A DNA stretch of 64,000 bases, taken from positions 8,804,001 to 8,868,000 of the forward strand of contig NC_013929.1 of assembly GCF_000091305.1 (NCBI RefSeq), read 5' to 3'. Below the pieces are notes generated by a model. The model was not told the origin of the DNA. It saw only the letters and a program-made list of their open reading frames with translations, and ran no database searches. This DNA comes from Streptomyces scabiei 87.22. Lineage in GTDB: Bacteria > Actinomycetota > Actinomycetes > Streptomycetales > Streptomycetaceae. Position numbers and translations under genes: made by a program. Positions 27,308 through 35,737 of this stretch are shown piece after piece (the first letter of the stretch is position 1; each line of letters opens with the position of its first letter).

Positions 27308-28528
27308 ATGAGTTCCACAACGAGTGAGCCCGTGGTGCTGGGCGCGGAGTTCGTGCGGAATCCGCATGAGGTCAACGCGCGGTTGCGGGAGCAGGGCGCG
27401 GTGCACGAGGTGGTGATGCCGACGGGGTTGAAGGTGTGGTGGGTGACCCGTTGGGAGGAGGGGCGCGCGTTGCTGGCGGACGCGCGGCTGAGCAAGAACG
27501 TGGCGGACGCGGGGAAGTTGTTCGAGCGCCATCAGAGTGACATGAGCCGGCAGCGGGACTACTCGCATGTGATCAACCGGTCGATGGTGAACATGGATCC
27601 GCCGGATCACACACGGCTTCGGGGGCTGGTGGCGAAGGCGTTCACGATGCGGCAGGTGACCGGGTTGCGTCCGTGGATCGAGAAGATCGCGGACGAGGTG
27701 CTGGGGTCGCTGGAGGGCCGTGTCGAGTTCGACGTGATCGCCGACTTCGCGGTCCCCATGGTCAGGACGGTCATTTCCGAGTTCCTGGGAGTGCCGGTCG
27801 CCGACCGGGCCGAGTTCTGCGCCCACGCCGCGGTGCTGACCTCCGACGGCGACCGGGAGTCCGCGGCAGAGGCGTCGAACGCCCTGGCCGAACTGGTCAG
27901 CAGGATCGTCACGGCCAAGCGTGCCGACCTCGGGGAGGACCTCCTCAGCTCGCTGATCCTGGCGGCCGACGGCTCGGACCGGCTGTCCGACGACGAGATC
28001 ATCTCCTTCACCGTGCTGCTGTTCGTCGGCGGCTTCGACACCACCGTCAACCTCTTGGGCAACGGCATGCTGGCGCTGCTGCGCAACCCGGACCAACTGG
28101 CTGCCGTACGGGACGATCCGGCGTTGCTGGCGGGCGCTGTCGAGGAGTTCCTGCGCTACGACGGCTCGGCCAACATCAGCCACTGGCGGCGCACCGTCGA
28201 ACCGGTGACCGTCGGTGAAGTGACCATTCCCGCCGGTGAGTTCGTGTTCATCGCGCTGGGCTCGGCCAACCGTGATCCCGCCCGCTTCCCCGAGCCCGAC
28301 CGCCTGGACGTCACCCGCTCCGCACAGGGGCACCTGGCGTTCGGCCACGGCATCCACCACTGCATCGGCGCACCCTTGGCCAGGGCCGAGGGGGAGATCG
28401 CGTTCCGGCGCCTCCTCGCGCGCTTTCCCTCACTGGAACTCACGGTCGACCCCGAGGAACTGGAATGGCGCCCCAGCATGCTCCACCACGGGCTGCGGTC
28501 CCTGCCCGTCCGGACGGCACAGCGATGA
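27308..28528 (+). CDS. CYP107AK1: CYP107AK1-like cytochrome P450
   Basis: 406 aa, ATG at 27308. All P450 signatures are present: the I-helix oxygen-activation motif GGFDTT, the K-helix ExxR counterpart (EEFLRYD), the meander HWRRT, and the haem loop FGHGIHHCIG with Cys352 as the thiolate ligand. It ends in the common actinobacterial P450 tail LRSLPVRT. The Streptomyces CFA cluster has this P450 and the Pseudomonas one does not. It is thought to hydroxylate the CFA backbone so that Sdr can oxidise the alcohol. Codon choice in the first ~400 bp favours G-ending codons more than downstream, hinting at a mosaic. Its stop overlaps ccr (ATGA). Confidence 0.92.
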   Translation: MSSTTSEPVVLGAEFVRNPHEVNARLREQGAVHEVVMPTGLKVWWVTRWEEGRALLADARLSKNVADAGKLFERHQSDMSRQRDYSHVINRSMVNMDPPDHTRLRGLVAKAFTMRQVTGLRPWIEKIADEVLGSLEGRVEFDVIADFAVPMVRTVISEFLGVPVADRAEFCAHAAVLTSDGDRESAAEASNALAELVSRIVTAKRADLGEDLLSSLILAADGSDRLSDDEIISFTVLLFVGGFDTTVNLLGNGMLALLRNPDQLAAVRDDPALLAGAVEEFLRYDGSANISHWRRTVEPVTVGEVTIPAGEFVFIALGSANRDPARFPEPDRLDVTRSAQGHLAFGHGIHHCIGAPLARAEGEIAFRRLLARFPSLELTVDPEELEWRPSMLHHGLRSLPVRTAQR

Positions 28529-29940
28529 CCGCGGGCGACCCGTCGGCGGCGCGGGGAAACCCGATGAAGGACATCGTCGGCGCCGTCCTCTCCGGCGAAG
28601 CGACCAGCGCCGATGTCGCCGGTCTGGCGATCCCCGAGTCCTGTCGCGCCGTGGTCCTCCGCAAGGAAGAGGTCGGCCTCTTCGAGGGAATGGCCTCGGC
28701 GGACAAGGACCCACGCAAGTCGCTGCACGTGGACGAGGTGCCGGTGCCCGAACTCGGTCCGGGCGAGGCCCTGGTGGCCGTCATGGCGTCGTCCGTGAAC
28801 TACAACACCGTCTGGTCGGCCATCTTCGAGCCACTGCCGACGTTCGCTTTTCTGGAGCGCTACGGCAGGCTCAGCGAGCTGGCCAAGCGCCACGACCTGC
28901 CGTACCACATCATCGGTTCCGACCTCGCGGGCGTCGTCCTGCGCACCGGCCCCGGCGTCAACGCCTGGAAGCCCGGGGACGAGGTCGTCGCGCACTGCCT
29001 CTCCGTGGAGATGGAGTCGTCCGACGGCCACAACGACACGATGCTCGACCCCGAGCAGCGGATCTGGGGCTTCGAGACCAACTTCGGCGGCCTCGCCGAG
29101 ATCGCGCTCGTCAAGTCCAACCAGCTGATGCCCAAGCCGGACCACCTGTCGTGGGAGGAGGCCGCCGCACCCGGACTGGTCAACTCCACGGCGTACCGGC
29201 AGCTGGTGTCGCGCAACGGTGCCGGGATGAAGCAGGGCGACAACATCCTCATCTGGGGCGCGAGCGGCGGCCTGGGCTCGTACGCCACCCAGTTCGCGCT
29301 GGCCGGCGGCGCCAACCCCATCTGTGTCGTCTCCAGCGAGCAGAAGGCGGACATCTGCCGCTCGATGGGCGCCGACGCGGTCATCGACCGCACCGCCGAG
29401 GGCTACCGGTTCTGGGCGGACGAGCACCACCAGGACCCGCGCGAGTGGAAGCGGTTCGGCAAGCGCATCCGTGAGCTGACCGGCGGTGAGGACGTCGACA
29501 TCGTCTTCGAGCACCCGGGCCGCGAGACCTTCGGCGCGTCCGTCTACGTCACGCGCAAGGGCGGGACGATCGTCACCTGCGCGTCCACCTCGGGCTTCAC
29601 CCACGAGTACGACAACCGGTATCTGTGGATGTCGCTGAAGCGGATCATCGGCTCGCACTTCGCCAACTACCGTGAGGCGTGGGAGGCCAACCGGCTGGTC
29701 GCCAAGGGCAGGATCCACCCGACGCTCTCCAAGGTGTACTCCCTGGAGGAGACCGGGCAGGCCGCCCACGACGTCCACCGCAACGTCCACCAGGGCAAGG
29801 TCGGCGTCCTGTGCCTGGCCCCCGAGGAAGGCCTCGGAGTCCGCGACCACGCCAAGCGCGCCCGGCACATCGACGCCATCGACCGCTTCCGGGAGACGCC
29901 TGCCGCTTCCCTGCCGGAGAAGGGGACACCTTCGTCATGA
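28525..29940 (+). CDS. ccr: Crotonyl-CoA carboxylase/reductase (Cfa8/Ccr)
   Basis: 471 aa from the ATGA overlap at 28525; an in-frame ATG at 28564 (MKDIVGAV, closer to other Ccr starts) is a real alternative. An MDR-type NADPH-dependent reductase with the Ccr-specific long insert: ASSVNYNTVWSAIFEP, HIIGSDLAGVV, WGASGGLGSYATQFAL (nucleotide binding) and EHPGRETFG. It converts crotonyl-CoA and CO2 to ethylmalonyl-CoA, the extender matching the VAGH AT in Cfa6. It sits with hbd in an overlapping supply pair. Confidence 0.94.
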   Translation: MTAGDPSAARGNPMKDIVGAVLSGEATSADVAGLAIPESCRAVVLRKEEVGLFEGMASADKDPRKSLHVDEVPVPELGPGEALVAVMASSVNYNTVWSAIFEPLPTFAFLERYGRLSELAKRHDLPYHIIGSDLAGVVLRTGPGVNAWKPGDEVVAHCLSVEMESSDGHNDTMLDPEQRIWGFETNFGGLAEIALVKSNQLMPKPDHLSWEEAAAPGLVNSTAYRQLVSRNGAGMKQGDNILIWGASGGLGSYATQFALAGGANPICVVSSEQKADICRSMGADAVIDRTAEGYRFWADEHHQDPREWKRFGKRIRELTGGEDVDIVFEHPGRETFGASVYVTRKGGTIVTCASTSGFTHEYDNRYLWMSLKRIIGSHFANYREAWEANRLVAKGRIHPTLSKVYSLEETGQAAHDVHRNVHQGKVGVLCLAPEEGLGVRDHAKRARHIDAIDRFRETPAASLPEKGTPSS

Positions 29941-31640
29941 CACCGCACAAGCCCGTGGTCGGGATCGTCGGCCTCGGCACTGTCGGCCGGGCGCTGCTGG
30001 ACATGCTGCGGGACACCGGGCACGAGGTGATCGGATTCGACTCCGACCCCGCTGCCCTCGCCCGGCTGAACGGACGCCCCACGGCCGACGGCCCCGCCCC
30101 TGTTCACCTCGTCGCGGAGATCGCCCAGCTGGGCAGGGCCGACCTGGTCATCGAGGCGGTGAGCGAGGACGAGGCCGTGAAGAGCGAGATGCTGCACCGT
30201 CTGCACACCCTCTGCGCCGACGGCACCCCCGTGGTCACCACCACGTCCTCGCTGCCCCTGCCCCGGCTGGCGATCGCCTCCGGCCGCCCCGCGGACACGA
30301 TGGGGCTGCGCTTCCTGATCCCGCCCGGGCCGCAGGGCCCGGTCCAGGCCCTGCGCACACCCATGACCTCACCGGAAACCGCCGTCGCCGTCGACGAGCT
30401 GATCGCCCGGCTCGGCCTGACGCCGGTGGCCGTGGACTCCCGGTGCGCGGCCGACGCCACCGCCCTGGTGTACGCCTACCTCAACCGGGCCATGACCCTG
30501 TACGAGCGGGGCGAGGTGGACCGGCACGACATCGACACCGCCATGCGCCTGGGCTGCGGCTTGCCGTTCGGGCCACTGGAACTGCTCGACCGCATCGGTC
30601 TCGACACCGCGCTGACCGTCCTCACCGGCCTGTGGACCCGCACCGATGACGACTCCTTCGCACCCGCGCCAGTGCTGCCCCGGTTGGTGAGCGAAGGGAA
30701 GCTCGGCCGCAAGAGCGGACAGGGCTTCTACGCGTACGACGTCGCCGAGCCGGCCGAGCCCCACCGCCTCGCCGGTCTCCCCGCCGCACCGGCCGAGGTC
30801 CGTCGCGTCGGCGTGGTGGGCTCGGGGACCATGGCCTGCGGTATCGCCGAGGTCGCGGCCACGGCGGGCTTCCCGACGGTTCTGGTCGCACGCGACGCGG
30901 ACAAGGCATCCCAGGCCCTGGCGCGGATCGGCGAGTCACTCGTGCGGGCCGTCCGCCGGGGCAGGATCGGGCCGCAGACGAAAGCCGCCGCGCTGGATCT
31001 GCTGGTCGTCGCCGACGACATGGGTGCGCTGGGCGACTGCGACCTGGTGATCGAGGCGGTGACGGAGGACCTCGACGTCAAACGCGCCCTGTTCGCCCGG
31101 CTCGGCGCGGTGTGCCGGCCCGGCGCGCTGCTGGCGACCACGACGTCCAGCCTCTCGGTCACCGCGTGTGCCGAGGCATCCGGACGCCCCTCCCATGTGC
31201 TGGGGATGCACTTCTTCAACCCCGCCCCGGCGATGCGGCTGGTGGAACTCGTCCGCACCGACGCCACGAGCGACGAGGCCGCCGCCACCGCGCAGGCCGT
31301 GTGCGAGCGGCTCGGCCGGACGGCGGTGCACTGCCGGGACCGCGTCGGCTTCATCGTCAACTACCTGCTGTTCCCCTACCTGGGGCGCGCCCTGAACCTG
31401 CTGGACCGGCACGACACGGACATCGAGGGGATCGACACGGCGATCGAGCGGGGTTTCGGCCATCCCATGGGCCCGTTCACCCTGCTGGACACCATCGGAC
31501 TGGACGTCTCGCTGGCCATCCAGGGCGAGTTGTACAAGGCGTTCGGGGAGCCGGACTTCATGCCGTCGCCCGTGCTCGGACAACTCGTGGCGGCCGGCTG
31601 GTTGGGACGCAAGAACCGGAAGGGACTGAGATCGCAGTGA
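29937..31640 (+). CDS. hbd: Hbd: tandem 3-hydroxyacyl-CoA dehydrogenase fusion
   Basis: 567 aa, ATGA overlap with ccr. The protein is two copies of the 3-hydroxybutyryl-CoA dehydrogenase fold. Copy 1 (~1-280) starts VGIVGLGTVG; copy 2 (~290-567) starts VGVVGSGTMACG. Both end in a xxLGRKxxxG tail. Copy 2 keeps the catalytic His425 in GMHFFNPAPAM and the DRVGFIVNYLL segment. At the matching place copy 1 has GLRFLIPPG with Arg125, and lacks the HFFNP motif, so it is probably catalytically dead. Predicted role: reduce acetoacetyl-CoA to 3-hydroxybutyryl-CoA, feeding crotonyl-CoA to Ccr. Single-domain enzymes of ~285 aa are usual. Confidence 0.9.
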   Translation: MTPHKPVVGIVGLGTVGRALLDMLRDTGHEVIGFDSDPAALARLNGRPTADGPAPVHLVAEIAQLGRADLVIEAVSEDEAVKSEMLHRLHTLCADGTPVVTTTSSLPLPRLAIASGRPADTMGLRFLIPPGPQGPVQALRTPMTSPETAVAVDELIARLGLTPVAVDSRCAADATALVYAYLNRAMTLYERGEVDRHDIDTAMRLGCGLPFGPLELLDRIGLDTALTVLTGLWTRTDDDSFAPAPVLPRLVSEGKLGRKSGQGFYAYDVAEPAEPHRLAGLPAAPAEVRRVGVVGSGTMACGIAEVAATAGFPTVLVARDADKASQALARIGESLVRAVRRGRIGPQTKAAALDLLVVADDMGALGDCDLVIEAVTEDLDVKRALFARLGAVCRPGALLATTTSSLSVTACAEASGRPSHVLGMHFFNPAPAMRLVELVRTDATSDEAAATAQAVCERLGRTAVHCRDRVGFIVNYLLFPYLGRALNLLDRHDTDIEGIDTAIERGFGHPMGPFTLLDTIGLDVSLAIQGELYKAFGEPDFMPSPVLGQLVAAGWLGRKNRKGLRSQ

Positions 31641-31705
31641 AACTCCTCGGCGTGCTCCACCAGCTCCATCACGGGCCGCGGTCGCTGCCCGTCCGGACGG
31701 TGTGA
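31637..31705 (+). pseudogene. Relic of a cytochrome P450 3' end between hbd and sdr
   Basis: A 22-codon frame starting with GTG in the hbd stop (GTGA) ends LHHGPRSLPVRTV. This copies the last residues of the upstream P450 (LHHGLRSLPVRTAQR). At the DNA level a 38-bp block (31661-31698) differs from the P450 3' end by only about three bases. There is no room for a functional product, so it reads as the scar of a duplication or deletion involving a P450 gene that once preceded sdr. Confidence 0.7.
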
Positions 31706-31716
31706 GGGAGAGCGGC

Positions 31717-32499
31717 ATGCAAGACAGGTTCACCGACAAGGTCGCCCTGATAACCGGCGGCGGCTCAGGACTCGGCCGCGCCACCGCGGTCCGGCTCGCG
31801 AGCGAGGGCGCCCGGCTGGTCCTGGTCGACATCAACGAGCAGGGCCTGGCCGACTCCGTGGTGGAGCTGGGGAAGGCCGCGCCCGGCACGGAGGTACGGA
31901 CGGTCGTGGCGGACGTCAGCCAGGAGGCGGACGTGGCGCGGTACGTGGCCCGGTCCGTCGAGCACCACGGCCGGATCGACTGCTTCTTCAACAACGCGGG
32001 CGTCGAGCCGACGCAACGGCGCACCGAGGACATCGGCCACGAGGACTTCGCGCGGACCGTCGCGATCAACCTCACCGGCTTGTTCCTCGGCCTGAAACAC
32101 GTGCTGAAAGTCATGCGTGAACAGGGGCACGGACGAGTGCTCAACACCTCGTCGCTTTTCGGTATCCGCGCCAATGGCCTGGGCTCCGACTACCACGCCT
32201 CCAAGCACGGCGTGGTCGGCCTGACGCGTAACGCCGGCGTGGAGTACGGCCGGTACGGCATCACCGTCAACGCCATGGCCCCCGGCACCATCCTGACCCC
32301 GATGGTGGAGAACCACCTCGGCGCGCTTCGCCAACAGGCCCCGGAGGCGATCGACAAGGCCCTCGACAGAATCCCGGCGGGGCGGTTCGGCCACCCCGAC
32401 GAGGTCGCCGCCCTGGCCGCCTTCCTCCTGTCCGACGAGGCGTCGTACATCAACGCCACGGTGGTGACGATCGACGGTGGCCGCTCCGAGCGGGCCTGA
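31717..32499 (+). CDS. sdr: Sdr: short-chain dehydrogenase/reductase
   Basis: 260 aa; ATG at 31717 with GGGAG six bases upstream; a GTG at 31702 is less likely. A classical SDR: TGGGSGLG cofactor loop (about residues 12-19), NNAG (~90), catalytic Ser (NTSSLFG), Tyr159 and Lys163 (YHASK), then NAMAPGTI. Asp38 after the second strand (LVDI) suggests NAD+ rather than NADP. In S. scabies the cluster sdr is directly required for CFA formation, and its loss accumulates intermediates. It would oxidise the alcohol set by the P450 to the ring ketone. Last gene of the toxin operon. Confidence 0.92.
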   Translation: MQDRFTDKVALITGGGSGLGRATAVRLASEGARLVLVDINEQGLADSVVELGKAAPGTEVRTVVADVSQEADVARYVARSVEHHGRIDCFFNNAGVEPTQRRTEDIGHEDFARTVAINLTGLFLGLKHVLKVMREQGHGRVLNTSSLFGIRANGLGSDYHASKHGVVGLTRNAGVEYGRYGITVNAMAPGTILTPMVENHLGALRQQAPEAIDKALDRIPAGRFGHPDEVAALAAFLLSDEASYINATVVTIDGGRSERA

Positions 32500-32515
32500 G
32501 GGCGACGGGGCGGCC

Positions 32516-32531
32516 GCCGCGGGCCCGCGGC
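32516..32531. terminator. Palindrome after sdr, possible end of the cfa operon
   Basis: GCCGCGGGCCCGCGGC is a perfect 16-bp palindrome 16 bp past the sdr stop, inside a GC-rich patch. It has no loop or T-tract, so a terminator role is tentative. Confidence 0.3.
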
Positions 32532-32684
32532 CCGGCTCAGGGCGCCGGTGTCATTTGAGGGCTGCGGCGGGAAGCGGCTCGTGGCGGACCGGTACTCGCC
32601 CGCCGACCCGGTGTTCCGGGCCCGCCGCCACGAGGAGGCCGACCTCATCGGCACACTGCTCCGGGACCCCGTGGGAGTCCGGCG

Positions 32685-32931
32685 GTGATCGGGCGTTCCG
32701 GCCCGCCGCTCAGCTTTGCGGAGGTCCTTGACCCGCCCCTGAGCGTCGGTCTGCGCACCGCTGCCCGCGCTTTCGGGATCTGCCCCGCGACGGCGTACAG
32801 CTGATCCGCCTCGGTTCTTTCCCATGCCTGGCGCTGTGGGTCGGCGGACGCCACCGCGTCCCCACCGCTTACCTGCTGCGCACGCTCGGTATCGAGGAGC
32901 GGCCGCTGTACGCCATTCCATGGAGGACGAC
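32685..32931 (+). pseudogene. Frameshifted excisionase-like helix-turn-helix gene (integrative element relic)
   Basis: From GTG 32685 the frame encodes PPLSVGLRTAARAFGICPATAYS and then stops (TGA at about 32802). In the +2-shifted frame the same protein continues LIRLGSFPCLALWVGGRHRV, then PTAYLLRTLGIEERPLY. Joined, this is the small excisionase-like DNA-binding protein (TAAxAxGI...AYxLIRxGxFP...xxxxVPTxxLLRxLGI) that accompanies tyrosine integrases in actinomycete integrative elements. A single-base deletion at about 32798-32802 destroys it. No integrase gene follows, so the element is gone. It lies 185 bp after sdr and marks a probable mobility boundary of the toxin cluster. Confidence 0.65.
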
Positions 32932-33041
32932 ATGCCTCGCGCAGCCTGGCCCTACGACAACAACGCTCACGCATCGGAGGATCCCGAATGATTACGGCAC
33001 GGACGCTGGATCAAACGCCCTCTCAGGGCCGACGCCGGTGA

Positions 33042-34049
33042 TCAATGGTCATGAGTGCTCCCGTCGGCGTCGATCCGAACGGGCTGAATGCCGAGAGCCC
33101 TGCGAAGCGCCCGGAACCGGACCGCCCACATGTGGCGGGCCGCTTCCGCGTCGGGCGCGTAGTGCTCCGCAGCGTGGTAGACGCCGGGATAGACGTGTAG
33201 CTCTGTGGTGACACCTGCGGCGAGGAGCCGCTGCGCCAAGGCGAGGTCCTCGTCCCGGAAGACATCGGCGGTTCCGACGTCGATGAACGTCGGCGGCAAG
33301 CCGGACAGGTCCTCCGCGTGCAGCGGAGCGGCATATCCGTCAGGCTCCTGCCCGGCGAGGAACCACTCCCAGGCCTCGACGTTGGTCTTTCGGTCCCACG
33401 CCCCGATCTCCGTGACCTCGTGAGCCGACGGTGTGGTGTTGCGGTGGTCGACCATCGGATAGAGGGCCATGACATAGGAGAGTGCGGGTCCTGCAAGGTC
33501 TCTCGCCTTGAGGGCAGTGGCAAGGGCCAGGTTGCCACCCGCGCTTCCCCCGAAGACCGCCAACCGTCCTGGGTCGAAGTCCAGGGATGTCGCGTTGTCG
33601 CTCATCCACCTGAGGGCGGCGTAGCAGTCGTCGACCTGTGCCGGGTGCGGATGTTCAGGCGCCTTGCGGTAGCCGGTGGAGACGACGAGTGCCCCGAGTT
33701 CCTCGCAGATCTTTACGGCCGCTCCGTGCTCGTAGTCGATGTCACCGAGGCACATCCCGCCGCCGTGGATGAAGAACACGGCGGGCGGGGCCGGCTGTAG
33801 CCGCCTGGGCCGGTAGACGCGTACAGGTACGTCTGCGCACCCCACCGGACCGGGCACCCACACGTCCTCGGTGGAGCAAGTCTGGACTGCCTTGACCGCC
33901 TCGGCCGTCTCAGCCCCATGCATGGCATCGATGCGCCTACGCTCCGCCAGGTCCTCGATGGCACACACCCCACCGGGGAAGTTCTCGAGGAGCGCTTCCA
34001 GCGGTGCTCGTAGCTCAGGATCGAGGCTGTCGTGCTGACTGACCTTCAC
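33042..34049 (-). CDS. Alpha/beta hydrolase of the hormone-sensitive lipase family
   Basis: 335 aa from a GTG at 34049 with AGGGGG upstream. HSL/bacterial family IV signature: oxyanion loop HGGG (95-98), nucleophile Ser169 in GGSAGG, a late Asp (DVGTADVFRDEDL) and His (VYHAAEHY). Members hydrolyse short acyl esters or lactones. The open frame extends upstream to 34229 through the remains of an amidohydrolase, which would create an artificial fusion; I place the real start at 34049. Third in a minus-strand set with the APC permease and the broken amidohydrolase, suggesting uptake and degradation of a nitrogenous or ester compound. Confidence 0.82.
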   Translation of the reverse strand: MKVSQHDSLDPELRAPLEALLENFPGGVCAIEDLAERRRIDAMHGAETAEAVKAVQTCSTEDVWVPGPVGCADVPVRVYRPRRLQPAPPAVFFIHGGGMCLGDIDYEHGAAVKICEELGALVVSTGYRKAPEHPHPAQVDDCYAALRWMSDNATSLDFDPGRLAVFGGSAGGNLALATALKARDLAGPALSYVMALYPMVDHRNTTPSAHEVTEIGAWDRKTNVEAWEWFLAGQEPDGYAAPLHAEDLSGLPPTFIDVGTADVFRDEDLALAQRLLAAGVTTELHVYPGVYHAAEHYAPDAEAARHMWAVRFRALRRALGIQPVRIDADGSTHDH

Positions 34050-34273
34050 TGCGGCCCCCTGTCGGTTGCGCAAGTCTCCATGGACATTCGTGCCCTCGCG
34101 GTCAACGGCGGCCGACATGGCGTTGACGACCCGCGCGGGCACGTCAGCGGCGTCGCCGACCCGCGCGATCCGGTCGTCGCGCACCGCGACTTCGTCGGCG
34201 TGCGGCATGGCCGGGTCGAGGGTGTACACATCCCGCCGAGCACCAGGACTGGTGACGACTCCCTGTGGTTCAT
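34050..34273 (-). pseudogene. Truncated, frameshifted amidohydrolase 5' end
   Basis: The ATG at 34273 has GGGAGG and overlaps the permease stop (ATGA). It begins MNHRESSPVLVLGG, then needs a one-base shift to continue VYTLDPAMPHADEVAVRDDR and IARVG, the typical first ~35 residues of metal-dependent (imidazolonepropionase/YtcJ-like) amidohydrolases. After about 34110 the sequence loses similarity and runs straight into the hydrolase start, so >90% of the gene is missing. An internal deletion probably joined the stump to the hydrolase gene. Confidence 0.65.
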
Positions 34274-35661
34274 CGGTCCTCCCTGGCGTCCACCAGGAAG
34301 CGGGTGTCGCGACGAGGGCGCAGGTACAGCACCTCGTAGCCGAGCGCGGCGGCGACGATTCCGACGGTGACGGCCAGGTCCACCGGAGCCGACTGGGACA
34401 AGGCGTAGGCCAGGGCGATGATCACCACCACTGGAGCCAGCGGCCACAGCGGCATCTTCCAACCGGCATGCGGTCTACGACGCGCGGCGAGCGCCCCGAC
34501 GGCCAGCAGCAGGTAGACGGCGGCGACGATGACGCCGGTGATCCCGAGCAGGGATTCGATGTCGAAGAAGTAGGCGAACACGGCGCCGGGCAGTGCTACC
34601 GCCAGCGTCGCCACGACCGGCGTGTTGAAGCGCGGATGCAGCCGGGTGAGCGCGGCGTTGACCGGAGCAGGCCACGCCTGGTCACGCCCCGACGCGTACA
34701 TCACGCGGCCGTTCTGCAGCACCATCACGATGACGGCGTTGAGGATCGCCAGCGCGATGACGGTGCTCACGGCGGCGGCGACCCCGGGACCCGCCCATGC
34801 CTTGACGAAGTCGGGGAAGCCCAGCACCCCCAGGTCCTTGAGTGATCCGGCGCCCACGACGACGGCGGCTGTCGGCACGATGATGACCGTCGCAGCGATG
34901 AAGATCGAGCCGAAGACGGCGCGCGCCACGTCATGGCGCGGCTCGACCATCTCCTCGGCCAGGTACGACGCGGTGCCGAAGCCGTTGACGATGAGCATCG
35001 CGACGACGAGCCCGGACATCACCACGCCGAGCGTGAACGGGGAAAGCGTCCCGTCGGTCAGCGCCTCGGGCCGCACCAGCGTGCTCACCGGGCGCTCGGC
35101 GTGCGCGAAGCCGAGGTAGGCGACCACCCCGGCCGCGAGGACTTCCAGGGCGAGGAAACAGCTGGTGACGAAGGCGTTCGCGCGGACGTCGAGGATGGCC
35201 GTGCAGGCGGCCAGCAGCATCACCACCGCACCGGTGGTGGCCCGGTCGAGGTCGGCGACGGAGCTCAGGTAGTCCGCCGTGCCGAGCGCGATGACCGGCG
35301 GGATGATCACGAGCAGGGCGGCCGTCAGCACGAAGGTCAGCCAGCCGAGCGTGCGCCCGACCGTGTGGGTGATCATCGCGTACTCACCGCCCGAGCTCGG
35401 GGTGCGCGTGCCCAGTTCGGCGTAGCAGGCGCCTACGGCGATCGAGACCACGACACCGAGGAGCAACGCGATGACGACGCCCGAGCCCTGCGTGGCCAGC
35501 AGCTCCGGAACGATGATGAAGAGGCTGGAGGCCGGCGTGATGCACGAGACGGTCAGCAGGATCACCGCCGTCACGCCGAGCACCGGCTTCAGCCGTCTCG
35601 ACGCCCGGTCGGGAGGATCGACGGGAGGCTCGGCGGTGATCTCGCCGGAGGGCGATGCCAT
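34270..35661 (-). CDS. APC-superfamily amino acid/amine permease
   Basis: 463 aa, ATG at 35661 with GAGGAG five bases upstream. About 12 hydrophobic helices follow a ~28-residue cytoplasmic tail. The first helix region (TVSCITPASSLFI) and TPSSGGEYAMI are typical of APC permeases (the GxG-type substrate loop and TM3 GGxY). It transports an amino acid, amine or related solute across the cell membrane. It is divergent from a TetR regulator across an operator palindrome and co-directional with the amidohydrolase relic and the hydrolase, so an inducible uptake/catabolism operon is likely. Confidence 0.88.
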   Translation of the reverse strand: MASPSGEITAEPPVDPPDRASRRLKPVLGVTAVILLTVSCITPASSLFIIVPELLATQGSGVVIALLLGVVVSIAVGACYAELGTRTPSSGGEYAMITHTVGRTLGWLTFVLTAALLVIIPPVIALGTADYLSSVADLDRATTGAVVMLLAACTAILDVRANAFVTSCFLALEVLAAGVVAYLGFAHAERPVSTLVRPEALTDGTLSPFTLGVVMSGLVVAMLIVNGFGTASYLAEEMVEPRHDVARAVFGSIFIAATVIIVPTAAVVVGAGSLKDLGVLGFPDFVKAWAGPGVAAAVSTVIALAILNAVIVMVLQNGRVMYASGRDQAWPAPVNAALTRLHPRFNTPVVATLAVALPGAVFAYFFDIESLLGITGVIVAAVYLLLAVGALAARRRPHAGWKMPLWPLAPVVVIIALAYALSQSAPVDLAVTVGIVAAALGYEVLYLRPRRDTRFLVDAREDR

Positions 35662-35675
35662 GGCGACTCCTCAGA

Positions 35676-35690
35676 TTGAAAGGCTTTCAA
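35676..35690. promoter_or_regulatory. Predicted TetR operator in the permease-tetR divergent region
   Basis: TTGAAAGGCTTTCAA is a perfect 7+1+7 palindrome located 15 bp from the permease ATG and about 48 bp from the tetR start. Position and symmetry fit autorepression plus permease repression by the adjacent regulator. Confidence 0.75.
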
Positions 35691-35737
35691 AATGGACCTC
35701 GCGCCAATGTGGGGCTCCCCGTGGCTAGAGTCAAGAG

